Assembly (NCBI RefSeq): GCF_030316765.1 | Contig: NZ_JASZYT010000003.1 | Coordinates: 124,001-188,000 of the forward strand | From: Variovorax saccharolyticus | Lineage (GTDB): Bacteria > Pseudomonadota > Gammaproteobacteria > Burkholderiales > Burkholderiaceae_C | Length of the DNA stretch: 64,000 bases | Direction: 5' to 3' | Part shown: positions 1-7,608 of the stretch, piece after piece | Layout: every line of letters starts with the position of its first letter | Position numbering within the stretch: position 1 is the stretch's first letter | Translations under genes and position numbers: made by a program | The notes under the pieces: model-generated | Told to the model about the DNA's origin: nothing | What the model saw: only the letters and a program-made list of their open reading frames with translations | Database searches by the model: none

Positions 1-74
1 AAGAGGGCCGCGTTCCAATAACCACCCTCGGAGCAGATCGGGCCAAGCTCGGCGATGAACTCGACGTTAGTCAT
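1..74 (-). CDS. Phage-type protein of unknown function, N-terminus only
   Basis: Only the first 24 codons lie in the window (reading MTNVEFIAELGP...); the gene continues past base 1. The ATG overlaps the 3' end of the preceding 76-aa gene by 8 bases, the spacing seen throughout this minus-strand operon, which is the main reason to accept it. No family can be assigned from so little sequence. By position it is probably another late or virion gene of the same element. Confidence 0.5.
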   Translation of the reverse strand, partial: MTNVEFIAELGPICSEGGYWNAAL

Positions 75-297
75 CATCCTCTCCCGAGCCCGCGCCCGTT
101 TCGTCCCGGCGCTTCAACCGTCGCAGGAGCGTGCGGACAACGCTCTCCGTCTCCGACACCGGCTTGTTCTCGTCGTCCTCATCGCCGAAGCTGACCGGGT
201 TCGCAGGCCGCTTGGTCTTGCGGCGGGCCTCGATCAGCCGCTCAGCCTCGGAGAGCAGCCGAGCGATCCGTGCATCGTCGCGTTCGTAGTAGCTCAC
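67..297 (-). CDS. Small charged prophage protein (76 aa), function unknown
   Basis: Short, highly charged protein: an N-terminal helix rich in Arg and Glu (RIARLLSEAERLIEARRK) and a very acidic C-terminus ending in Asp residues. It starts at GTG (295-297) with GGAG seven bases upstream, and the GTGA start overlaps the stop of the 579-aa gene before it, so the two are probably translationally coupled. I do not recognise the family. Position beside two long virion-like proteins suggests a late function, possibly a small structural or chaperone-like protein, but this is inference. Confidence 0.6.
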   Translation of the reverse strand: MSYYERDDARIARLLSEAERLIEARRKTKRPANPVSFGDEDDENKPVSETESVVRTLLRRLKRRDETGAGSGEDDD

Positions 298-2033
298 GGT
301 TGGACTCCCTGTTGGGCGGCGATGTGGCTACCAACCTGAGCGGCGAGTTGCTTTAGCTCGGGCACCTGATGAACCATGCGCTGAACGAACTCGGCCTGCA
401 TCTCAGGCGACAGCTTCTCCACCCATTGGCGGGTCTGCGCGGGGAGACTCATCGCGCCGATCATCATGCGGATGCCCGTCTCGCTGTAGAGCGCATGGGA
501 GAGAGCGGTGCCGCCGAGGCCGAGAGCAGCCGCACCACCAGCGACGACAGGGGCCGGTACGCCCGCCATGTGAGCCCCTGCCGCAGCCGCCGCGCCGAGA
601 CCAGGCACTCCGAGATTGCGAGACAAGGAACGGCTGAGGCCGGTCCCCGGCTCGTTCAACGTCTCCCGTGCTGCGTCGTTGAGCGCGAGGCGGGGATCAC
701 GGGCTGATACCTTGGAGCGCGTCGAGGCGGCACGGAACTGATCCGGCGTGAACTGCCCCCGCGTGCCGGTGGCCCGCTCGGTGGCGATGTTGACGGGGAG
801 CATTCGCTTGTACGCCCCGTTGAGCTGCGTCAGCATTTGCAGCACCTGGGGATCGTTGCTCTTGAGCGCATCCCGCATGTTCGACTGGAGCGCGTAGAAC
901 GCCATCCCGAGCGGATGGTCGGCCGGGTTGTCGCTATGGGCGTGCGAGCGGGCGAACTCACCAATTTCACGGTCGATCTTCTTGGCGGTCACGCCGTCGA
1001 TCGCATTGCCCTTCTGGACCAACGGCGCGATCTTCTGGGCGTAGTAGCGGGCGACAACTCCCTCTTGGGCGTCGGTCAGAAGCGGGATGGATCGAACGGC
1101 TTGCTGCGTCTGCCCTGCGGCGCGCTTTACGTCCTGCGGAGTCAGGAACGTCTGGGGCTTAACGCGCTCGTACGCTTGGTCAATCTGGGCGTTGATCTGG
1201 CGCACCGCCTTGAAGCCCGAGCCGTCATGGGGGATGCCCGTCTCCTTGAGGGCTTGGTCAATCTCGGCCTCGCTGTACTGCTTCAGGGCACGCTTCTTTG
1301 CCCGGTCAACAGCGGCTCCCGCCAATGGGAAGCTCGACAACGTGCGCTCCGCACCGGCGACGATGCCCTCACCGCCGAAGGCTTGTCCTGGGCTCGGTGT
1401 GATGCCACGCTTGAGAAGCTGTTGAGCCTCGGCGGTGATCCCGCCCGTCATCCGCCCGATCAGATTCCCAGCCATGCGCCCACCAGCAGCACCGCCTGCG
1501 CCCTTCCAGGCCGCGTCACCAGGGTCGCCCCCACTCAAGCCCGCTTTGGCCGCCTCGTAGCCCGCGTTGGCCGCAACGTCGCCGACAAGCGGCGCGGCGC
1601 GTGAAAGGCCGAGCGCACGGGGGAACGCACTGGCGACCTTGGCGGCGCGAGCGATGGGGACCGCGGTCAGGGCCAACTCGGGGACCACGTTCCCGACACC
1701 GCCCATCATTCCGGTCCGGTCGTACGCGGCGTCAAGCGCCTCGGTCGGCTGCGGTCGGGCGTGTTTGAGCCCCGCAATATCCGTGATCACCTTGTCGCTC
1801 CCGGTCACGATGTTCTTCGCGCCGCGGGCGATCCCAACACCGAGGTCAGCTACACCGGTCCCGAGCACGTCCATGAAGCCCCCCGGCTCGGGCTTGAGCG
1901 CCGTCTCCAACCGCTCGCGCAAGGACGGCTCATCGACGGACGTGCCGCGAACCTCGACACGCGGAGGGGCCTTGAAGTCGTTCCAAGGCTCGCCCTTGGC
2001 GGCGGGTTGGAAGTCTTCCCACGGCTCGGCCAT
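294..2033 (-). CDS. Putative virion-internal/DNA-ejection-type phage protein (579 aa)
   Basis: Long protein rich in Ala and Gly. The N-terminus carries two PW-x-DF motifs (PWEDF, PWNDF), a style common in internal virion or ejection proteins of short-tailed phages. Two Gly/Ala-rich hydrophobic stretches, near residues 110-200 and around 480-520, could be membrane-active; the middle is helical and charged. The start chosen is ATG at 2033, with GGAG six bases upstream; the GTG three bases earlier sits too close to that site. The start overlaps the stop of the 463-aa gene (TGATG). The exact role is inferred from architecture and neighbours, not from a recognised domain. Confidence 0.6.
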   Translation of the reverse strand: MAEPWEDFQPAAKGEPWNDFKAPPRVEVRGTSVDEPSLRERLETALKPEPGGFMDVLGTGVADLGVGIARGAKNIVTGSDKVITDIAGLKHARPQPTEALDAAYDRTGMMGGVGNVVPELALTAVPIARAAKVASAFPRALGLSRAAPLVGDVAANAGYEAAKAGLSGGDPGDAAWKGAGGAAGGRMAGNLIGRMTGGITAEAQQLLKRGITPSPGQAFGGEGIVAGAERTLSSFPLAGAAVDRAKKRALKQYSEAEIDQALKETGIPHDGSGFKAVRQINAQIDQAYERVKPQTFLTPQDVKRAAGQTQQAVRSIPLLTDAQEGVVARYYAQKIAPLVQKGNAIDGVTAKKIDREIGEFARSHAHSDNPADHPLGMAFYALQSNMRDALKSNDPQVLQMLTQLNGAYKRMLPVNIATERATGTRGQFTPDQFRAASTRSKVSARDPRLALNDAARETLNEPGTGLSRSLSRNLGVPGLGAAAAAGAHMAGVPAPVVAGGAAALGLGGTALSHALYSETGIRMMIGAMSLPAQTRQWVEKLSPEMQAEFVQRMVHQVPELKQLAAQVGSHIAAQQGVQP

Positions 2034-3424
2034 CACTTGCTCCAGCTGGACGGCTTCGACGGATCGCCGCCCAGGTACGTCCGACCCTTGTAGGTCATGC
2101 CTAGCATCCGTTGCTCGACCAGCGGGCGGCGCGCAGGCGTTTCATCCTTCCACTGCTGAATCAGCGCGGAGGTATCCACACTACCGGCTGGCGGCGGCTT
2201 GTAGTTCCTCGGGTTGCGAGGCTCGGGGGTCGAGTGCTGGCGGATCGCGTTCTCCACGTCGGCGCGTGGGTTGTCTACACCTGTCTCGTCGCTGGTCGAT
2301 CCGCCGCGAGCTTGGCGCTCGAAAATCTCACGCAAGGTCGCCCCGATGGCGGCGCGGCGGGTCGCTGAGATCGGACGTTGAAGCGCGCCAACCGACTCCC
2401 GGATGGCCTCCACGTCAGCGTTGGTGAAGCCGGGGCCGAACATCGAGCGGTCGGCGAACTTGGCAAGTTGGGCCGAGTAGAGCTTCAATTGATCGAGCGC
2501 AACAGCATCGGACGGCGCAGCGTCCGAGTACAGCGCCTTGCCCTCGTTGAGTATGTTGCGCCCCATCGTGGTCGTCGCGGTGCCGAAGTGAGGCGCCATC
2601 TTGTCGAGCGTCGCAAGCGCCTCCCGGGCGTTCTTGATCGACTTCTCCGACTCGGCCACCCGCTTCTGGTTCGCCTCACTGGACTTCCCCCGAACGGGGA
2701 GGACGCCCGTGCCCGTAGCCGCCGCGCCGCCACCGGTTGGCGTGACCCTGCCCGTTTTCGTCCCGAACGTGCCGGTGACGATGCCTTGGTCGTTGATGAT
2801 GGGGGTCAGCGTCTCCGGCTTGCCCGCAGCAATCTCGGCCGCACGGACGCGGGCCGCGTTGGCCGCCTCGGCTCGGGCGTCCTCGGCGACAAGCTTGTCC
2901 CGTGCCAAGGCACGCGCCTCGGCCCGCTCCGGTGCCTTGATGAGCCCGTCCTGGGCGTACGCCTGCATCACAGGCGCGAGAGATGGGATTTGTGTGCCTC
3001 GCTGAGCCCACTGCAGCTTGACTCGCGGGTCGGCCGTGTCCGGGGGCTGTTCGGCCATGTGACGGCGGGCGGCGTCCTGCTCCATCCGTTGATAGCCGCT
3101 CTCGTCCTTCTCGTACAGCCGCTCCTTGATTGCATCGCCAAGCTCGGCGGCGAACGGCACAGCGGCGGCCAACGGAGAAACACGGGGCAGCTTGCCGATG
3201 ATCCGCGCGCCGTTGGCCTCGCGGACGGCGGAGACGAACCCGGGCTGCGCCTCGGGGGCCTGGGGGGCGGCGTAGAGGCCGGTGCGGTTGGCGGCGTCCT
3301 TGGCCTGGAGAAGCAGGAGCGCCTTGCGGCGGGCGAGCGCGTCTTGCTGCTGCATGAGCGTCGGGTTCAGGAAGCTGGTCGAGGTGTCGCCCTCGGCGTA
3401 GAGGTCAACGGGATCAAGAGGCAT
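2033..3424 (-). CDS. Putative phage structural or ejection protein (463 aa)
   Basis: Predominantly helical, Ala/Arg-rich protein with long predicted coiled stretches (about residues 110-200 and 240-360). Motifs such as MFGPGFTNADVEAI and SVGALQRPISATRRA resemble uncharacterised proteins seen beside ejection proteins in phage genomes. The ATG at 3424 has AGGAG eight bases upstream. The stop overlaps the start of the following 579-aa gene, so they form one transcriptional unit. Just upstream lies a GAGCGA hexanucleotide tandem repeat. The function is inferred from context only. Confidence 0.6.
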   Translation of the reverse strand: MPLDPVDLYAEGDTSTSFLNPTLMQQQDALARRKALLLLQAKDAANRTGLYAAPQAPEAQPGFVSAVREANGARIIGKLPRVSPLAAAVPFAAELGDAIKERLYEKDESGYQRMEQDAARRHMAEQPPDTADPRVKLQWAQRGTQIPSLAPVMQAYAQDGLIKAPERAEARALARDKLVAEDARAEAANAARVRAAEIAAGKPETLTPIINDQGIVTGTFGTKTGRVTPTGGGAAATGTGVLPVRGKSSEANQKRVAESEKSIKNAREALATLDKMAPHFGTATTTMGRNILNEGKALYSDAAPSDAVALDQLKLYSAQLAKFADRSMFGPGFTNADVEAIRESVGALQRPISATRRAAIGATLREIFERQARGGSTSDETGVDNPRADVENAIRQHSTPEPRNPRNYKPPPAGSVDTSALIQQWKDETPARRPLVEQRMLGMTYKGRTYLGGDPSKPSSWSK

Positions 3425-3439
3425 GGCGCTGTCTCCTAT

Positions 3440-3470
3440 GAGCGAGAGCGAGAGCGAGAGCGAGAGCGAG
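3440..3470. repeat. GAGCGA hexanucleotide tandem repeat, about five units
   Basis: Five perfect GAGCGA units plus one base, in the 52-bp gap between two minus-strand prophage genes. On the coding strand it reads as TCTCGC repeats and ends about 5 bases before the AGGAG ribosome site of the 463-aa gene. Copy number in such tracts changes easily by slippage, so it could alter spacing or structure of the leader. Confidence 0.85.
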
Positions 3471-3476
3471 ATCGGA

Positions 3477-3749
3477 TTACGGGTTCGGCCCCCACGTGCC
3501 GGTCGGGATGTCCCACGTGAGCGGGTCGGAGTTGCTGTCGATAGCCGGCGTGTCCTGCGCGGCTATGAGGGCGGCGGCGGACGGTGGCGTCACGACCACG
3601 TCCTCTGCGGCCCCAACGTGGCCGTTCTGCATGTTGCCGCCCGCGTTGGCGCGCAGTTCAGGGGTGGTGCCGATCATGTCCTGCACCGGCAGGGCGTTGC
3701 CGAGGGAGGCGATGTTGTTGATCGTTGCGGAACCATAGACGGCGGGCAT
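3477..3749 (-). CDS. Small prophage protein (90 aa), function unknown
   Basis: Ninety residues, Ala/Pro/Asn-rich with few charges, ending TWGPNP. No transmembrane segment or known domain is seen. A good ribosome site (AGGAG, seven bases before the ATG) and a 10-base gap from the gene upstream support translation. The low charge and Asn/Pro/Thr richness would suit a small virion or decoration protein, but I cannot assign it. Confidence 0.55.
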   Translation of the reverse strand: MPAVYGSATINNIASLGNALPVQDMIGTTPELRANAGGNMQNGHVGAAEDVVVTPPSAAALIAAQDTPAIDSNSDPLTWDIPTGTWGPNP

Positions 3750-3759
3750 GGTTGATCTC

Positions 3760-3975
3760 CTAGATGAGAGGCGGGGCGTTGGGGTCTACGGGGGGCACAT
3801 AGCCGGGTACGTTGACGAGGCACCAGTTGATGATCCAAGTCATCTGGGCCGGCGTGGCGGGCTCGCCCCAGTTCGGCGGCGTGGACGTGTAGTCGACAGC
3901 GGCCATCTCCAGCGGCGAGAGGACGGGGCTGAACGGGTTCTCGTTCGTCGTCGGGTTGAACGGGACGCTGGGCAC
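3760..3975 (-). CDS. Small prophage protein (about 71 aa), function unknown
   Basis: Pro-rich short protein with Trp residues (NWGEPATPAQMTWIINW). An open frame continues upstream to 4059, but that part runs inside the preceding 157-aa gene in another frame. The GTG at 3973-3975 lies 4 bases after that gene's stop and gives a normal operon spacing, so I chose it; an internal ATG at MAAVDY would give a shorter form. There is no recognisable domain. Confidence 0.5.
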   Translation of the reverse strand: MPSVPFNPTTNENPFSPVLSPLEMAAVDYTSTPPNWGEPATPAQMTWIINWCLVNVPGYVPPVDPNAPPLI

Positions 3976-3979
3976 TTTT

Positions 3980-4453
3980 CTACTCGCCGGTATGAAGTCG
4001 GTACGCGGCCTCGATGGTCTCGTGGAGCGTCGGCGGGGCCGTAATGTCAACGCGGTCAACGCCGAGACGGCTTTGGAGCCCCTCGGTGACCGTGTCGGCG
4101 TCGATGTTGTCGGTCGCTTGTTTCAAGATCGCATGGGTAGGAGTGCCCGGGGCGCGGTCAGGGCGGTGCTGCTCCCGATTGGCGAAGGGCATGGGGAGGT
4201 AGGGCATGGCGTCGTCGCCCATGTACTCACCCGGGCGGGAACGCTCGTTGTTCTCCGCCCTTGCGAACTGCCGCAGGTCCACGACCAACTCCGCTGCGCG
4301 CTCGGAGGAGATGCGACCTTGCAGGATCGCTCGACGCAGCCGATTGGTGAAGCCCGGGGTGGTTAATTCGCGGGCTACTGTGGGGTCCAGGGCGTTCATA
4401 TCCCCCGGGGGCCGACTGAGGGGGTTCGCGTTGGGCGGGAGTCGGGAGGTCAT
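3980..4453 (-). CDS. Prophage protein (157 aa), function unknown
   Basis: Hydrophilic protein with a Pro/Asn-rich N-terminus, a helical Arg-rich region near residues 30-70 (FTNRLRRAILQGRISSERAA), and a mixed C-terminal half. The ATG overlaps the stop of the 63-aa gene upstream (ATGA), indicating translational coupling. No signal peptide, membrane segment or known fold is evident. By position it belongs to the late block of this element. Confidence 0.6.
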   Translation of the reverse strand: MTSRLPPNANPLSRPPGDMNALDPTVARELTTPGFTNRLRRAILQGRISSERAAELVVDLRQFARAENNERSRPGEYMGDDAMPYLPMPFANREQHRPDRAPGTPTHAILKQATDNIDADTVTEGLQSRLGVDRVDITAPPTLHETIEAAYRLHTGE

Positions 4454-4641
4454 TGAGAGGGCTCCTTGGGCGTGGGAGGCGGCCCGGCCAGGAGGCCGCC
4501 GACGGTGCGGGAGGTCCGGAGGGCGTGCTGCCGCTGGTGCTCGGGCGGCGTGACGGGGGGCACAGGGGTTGCGGGGCGGATATGTCCCGAGGCTATGAGG
4601 CTTTCTCGCAATGAGAGGGAGCGAACGAGGGGAGAGGACAT
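4450..4641 (-). CDS. Small prophage protein (63 aa), function unknown
   Basis: First gene of the minus-strand block that runs to the left edge of the window. The ATG at 4641 follows a GGAA motif. The open frame extends further upstream, but that part is AT-rich and not protein-like. The product is Ser/Pro-rich (ATPVPPVTPP) with no known domain. The stop overlaps the start of the next gene (ATGA). The weak ribosome site and low complexity make it less certain than its neighbours. Confidence 0.45.
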   Translation of the reverse strand: MSSPLVRSLSLRESLIASGHIRPATPVPPVTPPEHQRQHALRTSRTVGGLLAGPPPTPKEPSQ

Positions 4642-5113
4642 GTTTAATTCCGGTTGTATTGGGTGGGAATTAAAGACGGCGAGGCTATAGCCGATTTTAC
4701 GGCGGGCTACCCTAGAAAGCGAGCGCGACAAAGGGGTTTTAGTTCCACCCTTTTAATTCTGAATATTGAGCGAGAATTACCGAATGCAGGGCTTTTGAAC
4801 CCAAGTTTTTATGTGTCGTCATCCGGGCTTTTTGAAGCCCAGTTTTTATGTGCGCACCCGATCACTGTTCAGTCAAGCCAAATAGCCCCCCCACCCGCCG
4901 CTCGACCCCTCCCCCTCACAATTGCTAGCACCGAGCCAAGTCCAAACCACCGCCCAATAGGCGACCAGTGGGGCCAGGGCTTATCCACTACCACCTGAAC
5001 CAACCATCCGGCCCATCGGCGCATTCCTAGCGGCGGCTGACGGTATTCTCCTGGGGAATGAAAGAATCTTGGTCAGACTGGGGCTTAGCAGTGCGTCAAT
5101 AGGTCGGGGCTAG
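4642..5113. other. 472-bp non-coding spacer, likely promoter region for the left block
   Basis: No convincing gene on either strand. The stretch is clearly more AT-rich than its surroundings and separates the 208-aa gene from the block of late genes, so it is the natural place for a late promoter reading leftward. It contains the paired hairpin repeats at 4789-4852. I could not identify a convincing sigma-70 promoter by eye. Confidence 0.5.
4789..4852. repeat. Two tandem hairpin-bearing direct repeats
   Basis: Copy 1 (4789-4815) and copy 2 (4825-4852) share the order GGGCTTTT, GAA, CCC, then AGTTTTTATGTG. Copy 2 folds as GGGCTT-TTTG-AAGCCC followed by AGTTTTT, which is terminator-like on the plus strand; copy 1 is a weaker version. 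Read on the minus strand, the direction of all genes here, each unit is CACATAAAAACT followed by a GGG-bearing hairpin. Confidence 0.7.
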
Positions 5114-5740
5114 CTAGTGCCAATTCTTCGGGTTGACCTTGCCGATATCGCCCTCAGCGGGGCGATCAATGCCGTCCCAGAACACCGCCTGGGACTTCGG
5201 TTCAGCGGCCACAACTGGCGGCGCAGGTGCCTTCACAGGCCTCTTGCCGAGGTTGCGCTCAAACCAATTCGGGAGCGGTTCGGGCGCAGGCGGCGGGGTC
5301 GGAATCGGGGCCAATTCTGGTTCTGTTTTTACTTTCGATAAGAACGAGTTATCGAAAGTAGTCCCTTCCTCAGCCGCCTTCTCGACCATCCCGATAGCCA
5401 TCACCGTAGCGATCTGCTCGACCTGGGCGGCGGTGAAGGTGGCGCGCTCACCGCTAGGTGGCCTGCGGCTCTCGCGTTGCTCTTCCTCGGGCACCCTCCC
5501 CCAACCACGGTCAAGCAGGGCTTGTGCAGCCTTGATGCGGGCGTCAGGCGAGCCTGTACGAAGTACATCGAGCAGAGCCTGTACCGCGTGGTGGGAAACC
5601 GACCGGGCGTACTCACGGGCGGTCAGCGCTGAGCCGTCCGCGTTCACCGTGGGCAGGACCGCTGGGTCGCGTGCGAGCCCAACCTGATCGGCTGTGCAGA
5701 GCTTGTCTAGGTAATCCTGCGGGGTCCAGAAATACAACAT
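5114..5740 (-). CDS. Prophage protein (208 aa), possible packaging- or DNA-associated role
   Basis: The central part (about residues 35-85) is helical and ends in ARIKAAQALLDRGWGRVPEE, a motif style common in small phage proteins including some terminase-small-subunit-like ones. The C-terminal third is Pro/Ala-rich and probably disordered. The start chosen is ATG at 5740, which has AAGGA five bases upstream; a GTG at 5797 would add 19 residues but has no comparable site. The gene carries a perfect 12-bp inverted repeat inside it (5330-5360). It is separated from the helicase gene by the repeat-rich block. The function is not established. Confidence 0.6.
   Translation of the reverse strand: MLYFWTPQDYLDKLCTADQVGLARDPAVLPTVNADGSALTAREYARSVSHHAVQALLDVLRTGSPDARIKAAQALLDRGWGRVPEEEQRESRRPPSGERATFTAAQVEQIATVMAIGMVEKAAEEGTTFDNSFLSKVKTEPELAPIPTPPPAPEPLPNWFERNLGKRPVKAPAPPVVAAEPKSQAVFWDGIDRPAEGDIGKVNPKNWH
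5330..5360. repeat. Perfect 12-bp inverted repeat inside a coding sequence
   Basis: Arms TACTTTCGATAA (5330-5341) and TTATCGAAAGTA (5349-5360) with a 7-base loop. It lies within the 208-aa gene and is AT-rich compared with the flanking coding DNA. On the minus strand it is followed by an A run, so it is not a classic terminator in the gene's direction. It could be an operator or recombination site. Confidence 0.85.
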
Positions 5741-5802
5741 AGATTTCCTTGCGTTGATGGCGGCATGCCCTGTTTTTTCCCAAGCGTAGAGCCACACTTA
5801 AC

Positions 5803-5992
5803 TTGAATCGAATTCCTCGGAATCCTCTCGCGTAGAGAGGTCTACATAACCCATTCTTTTCGAAGGTAACCCCCCCCCAAAAATCCAGGGGTTTTCGGGG
5901 ATTTCGAACCAAAAAGCCCAGATTTCTGACCTCGATTCCTCGAATTCCCCTGACGAATCGAAACCCAGAGGATTTCGAGGTTTTCGATTCAA
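5803..5992. other. Repeat-rich non-coding block, candidate replication origin
   Basis: Two 26-bp copies in inverted orientation (5803-5828 and 5967-5992, 3 mismatches) share the core TTGAATCGAA, then CCTCG, then AATCCTCT. Between them are further copies or part-copies of the same words, such as GAATCGAA at 5955-5962 and CCTCGATTCCTCGAATTCC at about 5930-5948, plus a run of nine C. The block directly follows the primase and helicase genes. Iteron-like arrays in this place often serve as origins; that role is inference. Confidence 0.5.
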
Positions 5993-7608
5993 ACGTCATC
6001 GTCGTCATCCAACGTAAGCACTCGACGCTTGAAATTCTTATCCAGCCTCGCACTGAGCTTCGCGTAATGCTCCCCGAACCACCGCTGGTCCGCTTCGCTT
6101 GAAAACTTCAAATGAAATTCCGGGGGGATCACGTAATTCGCGCACTCGTCATCTGCCCTCGGGTTCTTAAATGACCGGCCTCCCTCGTGATCCGGCTCGA
6201 CCGCGCCGTGGGCCATTACGATGCGCACGTACCGCTTCCGCTTTTCGATCAAGTCCTGGGTAATTGCTCCACGTAGGCAATTCGGGCCTTTACTGCCCGC
6301 GAGGTCGTCACGTGAGATCGAGGTCATCTTGTTCGCGACAAGCCTGGAGTACAAATTGATGATTTCCTCACCGAATTCCGACTCAGCCGAAACGGCGTTG
6401 TAGAAGAATTCCTGGGTGTCGTAGAGGAACCCTTCGTGAAGGTCAATCGCACGTTTTAGATTGGCGCGGCTGATTTGAACCGTGCGAATTTCGATCATCG
6501 CGCCCTTGCCTGCCTCAATAGGCTCACTCACGTGATCCTTCTTGCCGGCCTCGATGTACTCGCAGACCTGAAACAATTGCGCTATCGTGAGCACTCGCGT
6601 TTCGTATTTCCCGCACCACGCAGCGAGCCCTTTCTTGCCGTCAATCGCCAATTCAGCCGTCGCTGCCTCCCGCATCTCTTCATATCGAAACCATGCCTTG
6701 TGGGCGTCCTCGGCCAAGACAAAACGGTAATTCTTGAGCGATCGGATCGTGTTAAACAATTCCCTGAGTTCGCGCTCGGCGCTGGGTAGGAGCCCTGACG
6801 TGTCGCGGTTCTTGAAATTGTTTCGGGTGATGAGGCCGAACGTGTGTCGCCCCATCATCCCGCTCGTGATCATCTTCGGCAGCGCCTTCCAGCCTCGGAA
6901 GTTGTCGAGGGTTGTAGCCATTACGAGCGAGCCGCGCAGGTTGGCTATGTCGTACATCTTGGTGCGCAGCCGCTTGCGGAACCTCACGCCGTCATGAAGG
7001 CTGCAAACCATGTGCGACATCATGTCGTTGCCCTTGTCCTGGTGGTGGGCGCCCGCGCCGTCGTAGAACATGAACGCTTCATCGCAGCCGATCATCAAAG
7101 GCTCGCCCTTGTTGTCCTCTAGCTGGTCTAGCATCGCCTCCAGGCTGGCCGTTTGTAAGAACGCGACCGTGGGGTGGTCCTTGGTTTCCTCAGTCTTGTT
7201 TCTGGAGATGATCTCGTCCCACTCGCGCTGGAACAAAGTCATGTCCTTGAAGACACCCGACTTCTTCACGCCGGTGTCGCCGACCGAGCAGGTGAAGTCG
7301 TTGACGATCCGCCACTTGTTCGGGGCGAGCGGATTGGTCTGCGTCAAGACCGTGTTACTCAAGAGCGACGAGAACACGGCGGGGACAGCGCAGACGTACG
7401 CGCCCGAGTCGCCGCCCCAACTAGCGATGCAGTTCTTGATGTAGTTTTCGACCTTCTTCGGCAACTGGCCGTACTTGTAGACCGGTGCGCCGTCGAGGCG
7501 GAAACGCGGATCGACAATATTGCCGACCTTGATCTGCTGCTCAGCGCTCAGCTCGTCTTGGATCTCGTTGTTGACGACCAGCTTGATGTTTTTGTCCTGC
7601 TCGCTCAT
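5989..7608 (-). CDS. DUF3987-family helicase-like replication protein (539 aa)
   Basis: Matches the DUF3987 family, P-loop proteins found beside primases in phages and integrative elements. A Walker A-like motif GDTGVKKS lies at residues 110-117 and an acidic Walker B-like GCDEA near 174-178. A long helical C-terminal region follows, with an acidic tail ending DDDDDV. Predicted role: ATP-dependent helicase or loader at the element's origin. The ATG overlaps the primase stop (ATGA), and GGAGGGAC precedes it, so primase and helicase are coupled. The 3' end runs into the inverted-repeat block. The family assignment is from remembered motif style; activity is inferred. Confidence 0.75.
   Translation of the reverse strand: MSEQDKNIKLVVNNEIQDELSAEQQIKVGNIVDPRFRLDGAPVYKYGQLPKKVENYIKNCIASWGGDSGAYVCAVPAVFSSLLSNTVLTQTNPLAPNKWRIVNDFTCSVGDTGVKKSGVFKDMTLFQREWDEIISRNKTEETKDHPTVAFLQTASLEAMLDQLEDNKGEPLMIGCDEAFMFYDGAGAHHQDKGNDMMSHMVCSLHDGVRFRKRLRTKMYDIANLRGSLVMATTLDNFRGWKALPKMITSGMMGRHTFGLITRNNFKNRDTSGLLPSAERELRELFNTIRSLKNYRFVLAEDAHKAWFRYEEMREAATAELAIDGKKGLAAWCGKYETRVLTIAQLFQVCEYIEAGKKDHVSEPIEAGKGAMIEIRTVQISRANLKRAIDLHEGFLYDTQEFFYNAVSAESEFGEEIINLYSRLVANKMTSISRDDLAGSKGPNCLRGAITQDLIEKRKRYVRIVMAHGAVEPDHEGGRSFKNPRADDECANYVIPPEFHLKFSSEADQRWFGEHYAKLSARLDKNFKRRVLTLDDDDDV

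Noticed and set aside
5798..5992. 64-codon open frame from a TTG start between the DUF3987 and 208-aa genes
   Set aside because: It is only the repeat block read as protein; it needs a TTG start and its sequence mirrors the iteron-like DNA words.
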